Source: Lachnospiraceae bacterium (GTDB lineage Bacteria; Bacillota_A; Clostridia; Lachnospirales; Lachnospiraceae). Taken from it: 12,612 nucleotides of DNA. Made by a program: the position numbers and the translations under genes. Numbering within the stretch: the first letter of the stretch is position 1; each line of letters starts with the position of its first letter. The notes under the pieces are model-generated. The model did not search any database. It saw nothing but the letters and a program-made list of their open reading frames with translations, and was not told the DNA's origin. The stretch covers positions 1 to 12,612 of the forward strand of contig JAGAES010000060.1 in assembly GCA_017613055.1 (NCBI GenBank), in the 5' to 3' direction. Below are positions 1-5,795 of the stretch, in pieces.

Positions 1-658
1 ACAGGCCGCTGCCTGCGGAAACCGTCCGTGAGGTGTAAACGACGTCATCCTCTTCGATATAATATGCGGTAATAACGGTGGAACCTTCGAGAACATACTG
101 GAACGTTACATAGCAAACCTTGCCTGCATCGAGAGCGGTCTGCAGTTTCTCTCTTGACGCATCATCCATGTCCTTTAAGAAGGAGATGTCGGTGCCGGGC
201 TCAATCCGGTATACGACGGTCTGCGTAATGGTACCGCGGATTGCCATCGTCGTATTGGGCGTTACGACATCGTAGGAGGAGTCTTTGGAAAGCTTGTTCT
301 TAATCTCCGTGAGCATGCTTCCCTGCTCGATGTAGATGATGGTTTTGCTGTCTTTGGCGGTTCCCGCTGCCTGGAGGGAAATCTTCGAATTCTCATCCAG
401 ATAGACGAATTTGTCGCCGTCCAGCTTCAGCCGGGCATACCCGCCCGCGGGAACGCTCATCGCGTCGCCCGAGCGAAGCTTCATCTGCGGGTAGGCATCG
501 TAGCTGTTTCCGTCACGGGTCACGCTGACCTTGCCCTCCACCTCGACAACGATGATGGAGCGGTAGGCCTTGTTGCGTCCGCCGAGAATCAGGATCAGCG
601 CAACGACCACGGCAACCACGCCTGCGCCCGCGCCACCGAAGATCATCCATTTCTTCAT
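1..658 (-). CDS. FecR-domain membrane-anchored protein, partial at C-terminus (window edge)
   Basis: This is the last visible gene of the leftward operon. Reading leftward from the ATG at 658, the frame stays open to the window edge (219 complete codons). Residues 4-26 are a hydrophobic, glycine/alanine/valine-rich stretch after MKKW, which fits an uncleaved N-terminal anchor with the rest outside the membrane. Residues about 42-143 resemble a FecR domain: an opening EGKVSVTRDG strand, an RSGDAMSVPAGGYARLKL segment, a VYLDENSKISL strand, and the TPNTTMAIRGT ending (133-143) typical of the family's final beta strands. The start is set by GGAGGT eight bases upstream and by the ATGA overlap with the HD-GYP gene. 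FecR domains outside iron-uptake systems are common in envelope proteins of unknown job, and no sigma factor or TonB receptor is visible here, so iron sensing is not implied. The function of the C-terminal part cannot be judged. Confidence 0.85.
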   Translation of the reverse strand, partial: MKKWMIFGGAGAGVVAVVVALILILGGRNKAYRSIIVVEVEGKVSVTRDGNSYDAYPQMKLRSGDAMSVPAGGYARLKLDGDKFVYLDENSKISLQAAGTAKDSKTIIYIEQGSMLTEIKNKLSKDSSYDVVTPNTTMAIRGTITQTVVYRIEPGTDISFLKDMDDASREKLQTALDAGKVCYVTFQYVLEGSTVITAYYIEEDDVVYTSRTVSAGSGL

Positions 659-2133
659 GCGTTCGTACCTCCGTCTTTTTCATGAATGTACTGCGTAAAA
701 TGTGACACCAGCTCGCCGTCCAGCTTGCCTTCCCCTACCATTGAGGAGAGAATCGCAAGCGCCTTGTCACGCGGGACGGCTTTCTTGTACGGCCGGTCAT
801 CGGCCGTTAAGGAATCGTAAATATCCGCAATCGTCATAATCCGGACCTCAAGCGGAAGATCTTCCGCCTTGGCGCCGTTCGGGTAACCGGTTCCGTCCAG
901 GTACTCGTGGTGGGCGGCTGCTAAACTCCGGACATCCTTGAAATCGTCCATGAACGTGATCTTCGAAAGAATCCGGTCCGTATAGACGACGTGCATTTCG
1001 ATGATCTTCCGTTCCTCCGCAGTGAGAGTGCCCTTCACGATCATCATCTCGTGCAGTTCCTCATCGGTCAGGAATTCAACCGTCTCACCGCTCTCGCGGT
1101 CGGTCACCGTGAAGCTCTTAAGCGCCTGTATGGCGTTTCTTTTCTCTTCATCGAGAAAACCTGCGGTGTTGCACGTCCGGATCAATTCACGGCCGTTTTG
1201 GAACGTCTCAAGGCGTTTCTGCGCCTCTTCTTCGGTAACAATTCCCTCCAAACGCTCCATGCGAAGGAGTGCTTCCATATATTTCCACCGGTTTTCGATA
1301 ATCGGAAGCCGGTAATCAAGCCGGTCGGGCTTGTTCATAATCTCAATCGGCGTGATGAGTTTGCCGACGTCGTGCACCATCGCGGCCATCTCAAGCTGCT
1401 CGCGGCGGCTCTCGGTAAGCGGAGCGCCGTCCTGTACCGCACCGGTCTTCATCAGATAGCGGAAGAACCCTTCGCAGTACTCGGCCACGTGGATGGAGTG
1501 GTTCGCGTTATACGGTGTCCTTTGGTCAATCGCGGTGGTGAGAGAAGAGACGAACGAGTATAACATTTCGCGCAGCTGCTGAACAAGAATCATGTTCGAA
1601 AGCGAGATGGCGGCTTCGGACGCAATCGAGAAGACGATGCGTTCGCTGTCCGCGGAGAACCCGACGATCTCGCCGGAAGCGTCGCTTGCGTTAATCAGCT
1701 GCAGCACGCCGATGACCTTGCCGTCGTGGTCGATCAGCGGAACGACAAGCATGGACTGCGTGTGGTACCCGGTAATGCTGTCATATTTCTTCGGGCCCTG
1801 CCAGTCAAACGAAGAGTCGTGGTAGACGTCCCCGATGTTGATTGTCTTCTTGTGAAGCGCGGAGTAGGAACACACCGAAAGGCCGTCCATCGGCACCGGC
1901 GGCATCGATTCAATCGGTTCGCCGTTTCCGCCGCGGTACACGTTCATCGTGTGATTCCGAAGAATCATGAATTCGAGCTTGTCATCCTTAAGAATGTAAA
2001 GCGTGCCGGCGTCGCAGCCGGAGATTTCCATACACTCGCTGATCAGCCGGTCGAGGAGTTTCGAGTAGCTCTTCTCCGCGGTGAGGCTGATGGCAATGTC
2101 CAGAATCCGTTGCAGGTCGTTCGTTATCTTCAT
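655..2133 (-). CDS. GAF-HD-GYP protein, predicted cyclic-di-GMP phosphodiesterase
   Basis: This 492-residue soluble protein has an N-terminal GAF domain (about 20-185, including SMLVVPLIDHDGKVIGVLQL at 127-146), a short helical linker, then an HD-GYP domain (about 195-485). Visible catalytic-type residues are H212/H215, the HD pair H254-D255 with K258 (VHDVGK), H381, H408-H409 and the GYP region DGTGYP (413-418), followed by D437 in ADIYDSLTADDRPYK. All the main metal-binding positions appear to be kept, so activity against c-di-GMP is likely, with the GAF domain as ligand or dimer input. An insertion of about 98 charged residues (270-367) separates the NKP motif from the usual LTxEE-K-H helix, which makes the domain longer than usual. 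The gene starts in a 4-base overlap with the TIM-barrel gene, behind GAGGGG, and ends in a 4-base overlap with the FecR gene. The exact substrate (c-di-GMP or a related dinucleotide) is inferred. Confidence 0.93.
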   Translation of the reverse strand: MKITNDLQRILDIAISLTAEKSYSKLLDRLISECMEISGCDAGTLYILKDDKLEFMILRNHTMNVYRGGNGEPIESMPPVPMDGLSVCSYSALHKKTINIGDVYHDSSFDWQGPKKYDSITGYHTQSMLVVPLIDHDGKVIGVLQLINASDASGEIVGFSADSERIVFSIASEAAISLSNMILVQQLREMLYSFVSSLTTAIDQRTPYNANHSIHVAEYCEGFFRYLMKTGAVQDGAPLTESRREQLEMAAMVHDVGKLITPIEIMNKPDRLDYRLPIIENRWKYMEALLRMERLEGIVTEEEAQKRLETFQNGRELIRTCNTAGFLDEEKRNAIQALKSFTVTDRESGETVEFLTDEELHEMMIVKGTLTAEERKIIEMHVVYTDRILSKITFMDDFKDVRSLAAAHHEYLDGTGYPNGAKAEDLPLEVRIMTIADIYDSLTADDRPYKKAVPRDKALAILSSMVGEGKLDGELVSHFTQYIHEKDGGTNA

Positions 2134-2903
2134 AGTAATATCCCCTCACTTCTCAGGTAGCGGAGCGATTCCGCAAGACGGTCCATGCCGGAGACTTCAA
2201 TCAGGATGGACGGATTGCATGTGAACAGGCGTTCATCCTTAAGAATCGACCAGTCAATCTTTCCGCTTCCGACCGGCAGATGCAGATCCTCCTGCCCGTC
2301 ATTGTCATTGATGTGCATATGTTTTACATAGCCGTTAAGCGCTTCCGCCCAGTCGCTCTCGGAAACCTCCGAAAGGAACGCGTGCGCGATGTCGAGGCAC
2401 GCGCCGAAATTCGGAATGTCCCGCATGCCCTCGGCAACCTTCTTGAGCAGCTCCGGCGTATCGTCGAACATGTTCTCAAAGTAGATGTTTACCAAAGGGT
2501 ACTTCCGGCAAATGCCACGCCAGTATTCGATGTTCCGTTCCGTCCAGCGCTCCCGGTACACCTTCGATTTGAAATCCGAAAGGTAGTTGGTGTGGAAGAC
2601 GACGCCTCGTGCGCCGAGTTCTTCGGCAATTTCGATGCTTTGCCTGACGCGGTAATCCGATGCGTTCTGAATCAGCGGATCGCTGCTCGAGACCGTGATG
2701 TCGAGAAATGCCCCGTGCACCGTGTCTTCGGACGTGTCGCGGCCGAGATTCTTATAAGTCCGGATGATCTCTTTCACCCGATCCTTATCTTCGAGAATGC
2801 GCGGGTTGAAGAACTCGTTGTACTCGAAACAAAGTCCCTGTTCCTCCGCTAACTGCGCCCAGGCTTCCGCCTTCTGATATTCGGGAATACACTCTAGAAT
2901 CAT
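2130..2903 (-). CDS. TIM-barrel protein, sugar phosphate isomerase/epimerase (AP endonuclease 2 fold)
   Basis: This 257-residue soluble protein has no signal peptide. It shows the regular strand-plus-metal-ligand pattern of the xylose-isomerase-like TIM barrel (AP_endonuc_2 family): E27 in CFEYNEF, H63 in HGAFLD, H104 in VVFHTNY, E143 in IYFENMFDD, D171/H174 in CLDIAHAF, H195/H197/D200 in HMHINDNDG, H208, and E236 in ILIEVSG. These positions match the di- or tri-metal ligands of the fold, so it is probably a real metalloenzyme rather than a dead relative. The family includes isomerases, epimerases, dehydratases and phosphodiester-cleaving endonuclease IV, and the sequence alone does not say which. 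It starts in a 4-base overlap with the cyclase gene and ends in one with the HD-GYP gene, so it belongs to a signalling operon and has no sugar-pathway neighbour. The substrate is unknown; a role in the signalling pathway is inference from context. Confidence 0.85.
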   Translation of the reverse strand: MILECIPEYQKAEAWAQLAEEQGLCFEYNEFFNPRILEDKDRVKEIIRTYKNLGRDTSEDTVHGAFLDITVSSSDPLIQNASDYRVRQSIEIAEELGARGVVFHTNYLSDFKSKVYRERWTERNIEYWRGICRKYPLVNIYFENMFDDTPELLKKVAEGMRDIPNFGACLDIAHAFLSEVSESDWAEALNGYVKHMHINDNDGQEDLHLPVGSGKIDWSILKDERLFTCNPSILIEVSGMDRLAESLRYLRSEGILL

Positions 2904-4744
2904 AGTTTCACCCTGTAAACGAAAATCTTGTTGGATTTGCCCTTCAGAGGAATCTCGCCGACGTCCTCGGTTTCGATGCGTCCTTCGAGGCGTTTCTTGA
3001 CTTCTTCGCTGATCAATATCTCGCCGGCCTTCGCGTTGCTTTCAAGACGCGAAGCCGTGTTGACCGTATCACCGATGGCCGTGTAGTCCATACGGAAGTT
3101 GCTGCCGATGTTACCGATAATCGCTTCGCCGCAGTTCACGCCGATGCCGTAGCTGACCTTCTTGCCGAAGCGTTCCATCAGCTTCTCGCCGAGCGCTTCG
3201 CTTGCCTTTGCGATATCGCATGCGGTCATGACCGCGCGGTACACGTAATCGTCGAGGTCGAACGGCGAATTGAATACCGCCATCGCGGCGTCGCCGATGA
3301 ATTTGTCGAGCGTGCCTTTATTCTTAAAGATCGCGTCCGTAATTACGCCGAAGTACTCGTTCAGGATATCGACGACCTCTTCGGGAGAGAGGTTCTCGGA
3401 CATTGTCGTGAAGCCCCGGATATCGACGAAGAGAACGGCGATGTCCTTATGCCGCCCGCCGAGATGCAGCTCGTAAGTGCCGGACCCGGCCACGTCGTCA
3501 ACAATCTCGGGCGCAACGTACATGCGGAATGCGTGGTTGATTTTCTGACGTTCGTAACGCGCCGCGAGGTAATGGTAGACGACAACGCCGACCATCAGAA
3601 GCACGCACGTCATCAGCATATACAGAAGCATCACGTAGATGCCGTTTTTATAAAGAATCAGCGACGAAATGAAATGCACGGCAAGCGTGCCTGCGCAGAG
3701 GCACAGTCCTTTTAAGATGCTCGAACGGAGCAGCGCGAAGCACAGAAGTCCGCTGACGACCGCATAGATGAGTGCCATCACGAGTTTGTTCGCGTCGGTC
3801 TGCAGTCTTCCCTCGTAAACCGCCTCCATGATATTCGCGTGGATTTCCACTCCGTACATACGGGAGAGGTCGCTGTCATTTTTGATAAGTATTTTAAAAT
3901 CGTCCTGAAGACCGGAGGCGTATGCACCGATCATGACGATGTTGTTGGCAAGGCTTTCGGGCTCTCCGTCCATCTCCAAAAGGTCGTACATCGAGATGCT
4001 GTCAAAGTCCCCGGGGCCCGACGTGTAGGAGAAGCGGTACTTGATATGTTCCTCTTTGGAATAGTCCTTGATTTCGATTGAATCGTACTCCGGATGCATG
4101 TTTTTGTAGTCCGGATGGGCGTCTACAAACTCAACGAATTTTTTGAGCGTTTTGACGGAAAAACTGTCATACCAAACATTTTCGTACCAAAGTCCGGTAA
4201 TCGCGGTCGTGATGTAATCGTACCGGTCAGGCTCGCAGTTTACGAGTCCGCAGGAGACGACGCTTTGGAGCGCATCATAGGGAAATGTGATGGAATCGAC
4301 CTGTGCCTCCAACTGATCCACGCCGGTCACATGCGTTGACCACATCGCGTTGATTCCGACCACGACGTTGTTGTATTTCGAAGCGGCTTCGACGAATGCG
4401 GCGTCGCCTTCCTCGTCCTTCGTACCGGTGAACATGATATCAAATGCGATGACCGCCGGGCGGTGTTCGCCGGAGTTCAGCTTATTCAGAAGTCTTGCAT
4501 AAATCGCGCGGTCCCACGTGGACGGCTGTCCGTATGCCTGAATCGTTTTCTCGTCAATCCGGACAATACTGATCGGAAGCGTACTGACGGATTCGGTCTG
4601 ATAAACGGTGTCGCTGAACTGCGTGTTCAGCGTGTTCAGTAAACGGTTCCGCCAGGTCACGATGAACACGAGAATTGCAACCAGAACCGATATTCCGATA
4701 CAGACTTTGATACTCGGGGTAGGGCGCTTTCGACCGCGTGCCAT
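2900..4744 (-). CDS. CHASE2-domain class III adenylate cyclase, membrane-bound
   Basis: This 614-residue protein would make cAMP from ATP at the inner face of the membrane in response to an outside signal. One N-terminal membrane helix (about 13-30) is followed by an extracellular CHASE2 domain (about 40-315) that includes the typical FDIMFTG (101-107) and NNIVMIGAYASGLQD (267-281) segments. Three close-packed helices (about 320-340, 345-365, 369-393) lead to the cyclase domain (about 430-610). Catalytic residues look complete: metal aspartates D441 (FVDIRGF) and D485 (FIGDAAM), purine-selecting K481 and T555 (DYTAIGD), transition-state N562 and R566 (VNTASR). Lys plus Thr is the class IIIb adenylyl cyclase pattern. 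It is the promoter-proximal gene of the leftward operon; AGGA lies seven bases before the ATG, and the stop overlaps the next start as ATGA. Guanylate activity cannot be fully excluded. What CHASE2 senses is unknown. Confidence 0.93.
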   Translation of the reverse strand: MARGRKRPTPSIKVCIGISVLVAILVFIVTWRNRLLNTLNTQFSDTVYQTESVSTLPISIVRIDEKTIQAYGQPSTWDRAIYARLLNKLNSGEHRPAVIAFDIMFTGTKDEEGDAAFVEAASKYNNVVVGINAMWSTHVTGVDQLEAQVDSITFPYDALQSVVSCGLVNCEPDRYDYITTAITGLWYENVWYDSFSVKTLKKFVEFVDAHPDYKNMHPEYDSIEIKDYSKEEHIKYRFSYTSGPGDFDSISMYDLLEMDGEPESLANNIVMIGAYASGLQDDFKILIKNDSDLSRMYGVEIHANIMEAVYEGRLQTDANKLVMALIYAVVSGLLCFALLRSSILKGLCLCAGTLAVHFISSLILYKNGIYVMLLYMLMTCVLLMVGVVVYHYLAARYERQKINHAFRMYVAPEIVDDVAGSGTYELHLGGRHKDIAVLFVDIRGFTTMSENLSPEEVVDILNEYFGVITDAIFKNKGTLDKFIGDAAMAVFNSPFDLDDYVYRAVMTACDIAKASEALGEKLMERFGKKVSYGIGVNCGEAIIGNIGSNFRMDYTAIGDTVNTASRLESNAKAGEILISEEVKKRLEGRIETEDVGEIPLKGKSNKIFVYRVKL

Positions 4745-4777
4745 AACATCTTCCTTTCTGAAACAAATTCTTTAGTA

Positions 4778-4807
4778 AATATACCATATTCGAGAATGTA
4801 AAATCAA
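4778..4807 (-). promoter_or_regulatory. Predicted sigma-70/SigA promoter of the cyclase operon
   Basis: Read on the minus strand, TTGATT (4807-4802) is followed after 18 bases by TATATT (4783-4778), with TG one base before the -10 (TGGTATATT, an extended -10). Transcription would start near 4771, giving a short leader of about 27 bases before the cyclase ATG at 4744, which has AAGGAAG as its ribosome site. This is the only good leftward promoter seen ahead of the four overlapping genes. Confidence 0.65.
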
Positions 4808-4864
4808 CCGCTTGGGACAGAAAAAGTAAATAATATTTCCGAAGATTTCAGAATCAGTTAAGAA

Positions 4865-4894
4865 TTGCACAAGAGTTGCGTAAAGACTTTGCGT
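4865..4894 (+). promoter_or_regulatory. Direct repeats, candidate response-regulator operator
   Basis: TTGCAC (4865-4870) and TTGCGT (4876-4881) are separated by five bases, an 11-base period as in binding sites of the OmpR/PhoB family. A third TTGCGT follows at 4889-4894 with a 13-base step. They occupy about -53 to -24 relative to the predicted transporter start site, where the -10 has no recognisable -35 partner. This fits an activator site. The likely binder, inferred from position only, is the OmpR-type regulator encoded at 8373-9131. Confidence 0.45.
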
Positions 4895-4902
4895 CTGTCC
4901 GG

Positions 4903-4911
4903 TGTTATGAT
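4903..4911 (+). promoter_or_regulatory. Extended -10 promoter element of the ABC transporter operon
   Basis: TGTTATGAT is an extended -10 (TGn plus TATGAT at 4906-4911). At the normal 17-base distance the -35 position reads AAGACT, which is poor, so the promoter probably needs an activator. The start site would be near 4918, leaving a leader of about 64 bases before the ATG at 4982. Confidence 0.55.
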
Positions 4912-4924
4912 GAGTGCGTAAACA

Positions 4925-4947
4925 GCCGGAGGGGGATGCGTTCCGGC
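4925..4947 (+). other. Leader hairpin, GCCGGA/TCCGGC
   Basis: A 6-bp perfect stem (GCCGGA at 4925-4930, TCCGGC at 4942-4947) encloses an 11-base loop beginning with five G residues, inside the predicted leader of the ABC operon. It is not followed by a T tract, so it is not a terminator. It also covers the start of a possible 17-codon upstream reading frame (4936-4989). Confidence 0.35.
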
Positions 4948-4981
4948 GAAGAGCAAGAGAAACGAAAGAGGAGACAAAACG

Positions 4982-5794
4982 ATGAATGAGAACAAGACAG
5001 GGATTGTAACCGCGAAGGATTTGTCCAAGACTTTTTCCAATGAGAGCGTGCAGCAGCACGTGTTAAAAAATTTAAATCTTACGATCTACCGCGGAGACTT
5101 CACGGTCATCATGGGAAACTCCGGATCCGGTAAGAGCACGCTTCTGTACGCGCTTTCCGGCATGGACCGTCCGTCCCTCGGAACGATCACGTATCATTTC
5201 GACGGCAAGGACGAGGAAATTTCCGGATACAGCAACGATAAGTTGGCAGTCTTCCGGCGTGACCATGCGGGATTCGTGTTCCAGCAGAACTACCTGAATG
5301 ATTCGATGAGCGCGCTTGATAACGTGATGGTTTGCGGACTGTTAAAGGGAGGCGACCGGAAGAAACTCGCGGAACGCGCCAGGACATTGATGGAGCGCGT
5401 CGAGCTGCCCGAACAGGAGCAGCGCAAGTTTCCGCTTCAGCTGTCCGGCGGCCAGCAGCAACGCGTGGCGGTTGTCCGGGGCGTGATCAACCAGCCGGAG
5501 ATTCTCTTCGCGGATGAGCCGACCGGAGCGCTTAATTCGCAGAACACCGAGAACGTCCTTGGTATTCTGTCCGAACTGAACGACGAAGGGCAGAGCATCG
5601 TCATGGTAACGCATACGGTGAAGGCGGCCGAGCGCGGCAACCGGATTCTGTACCTTGCGGACGGCGTCATCACAGCAGAAATCGACCTCGGACCTTATGT
5701 CGGCGATTACCGCGACGAGAAGAACCCGAACCTTGCCGCTGCGAAGGAACGCCACGCGAAACTGAAGAACTTCCTGCAGGAAATGGGGTGGTAG
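4982..5794 (+). CDS. ABC transporter ATP-binding protein (MacB/LolD/BceA-like)
   Basis: This 270-residue ATPase would power the permease encoded immediately downstream. It shows a Walker A loop GNSGSGKST (45-53), Q-loop region FVFQQNYL (98-105), ABC signature LSGGQQQR (154-161), Walker B ILFADE with catalytic E179, D-loop around TGALNSQ (181-187), and H-loop VTHT with H211. The order and spacing match the LolD/MacB/BceA group, which works with FtsX-type permeases and moves peptides, lipids or antimicrobials, or generates mechanical force, rather than importing small solutes. A C-terminal tail of about 30 residues (240-270) extends beyond the core. The start is supported by GAGGAG eight bases upstream. 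It is the first gene of the rightward block and overlaps a possible leader frame ending at 4989. The substrate cannot be read from the ATPase. Confidence 0.95.
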   Translation: MNENKTGIVTAKDLSKTFSNESVQQHVLKNLNLTIYRGDFTVIMGNSGSGKSTLLYALSGMDRPSLGTITYHFDGKDEEISGYSNDKLAVFRRDHAGFVFQQNYLNDSMSALDNVMVCGLLKGGDRKKLAERARTLMERVELPEQEQRKFPLQLSGGQQQRVAVVRGVINQPEILFADEPTGALNSQNTENVLGILSELNDEGQSIVMVTHTVKAAERGNRILYLADGVITAEIDLGPYVGDYRDEKNPNLAAAKERHAKLKNFLQEMGW

Positions 5795-5795
5795 G

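Larger units (their letters stand above)
4745..4981. other. Divergent intergenic regulatory region
   Basis: This 237-base AT-richer gap lies between the leftward cyclase operon and the rightward ABC transporter genes. It holds a leftward promoter (4778-4807), a rightward extended -10 element (4903-4911), direct repeats resembling an OmpR/PhoB-type operator (4865-4894), and an approximately 64-base leader for the transporter. I see no RNA gene or recognisable riboswitch in it. Confidence 0.8.

Noticed and set aside
1..658. FecR protein as an iron-siderophore signal transducer
   Set aside because: No FecI-type sigma factor or TonB-dependent receptor is nearby, and the likely host is a Gram-positive-type organism; only the domain name is shared.
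4772..5059. 95- and 60-codon minus-strand frames across the divergent promoter region
   Set aside because: They overlap both promoters and the ATPase start, lack domain features and have no ribosome site.
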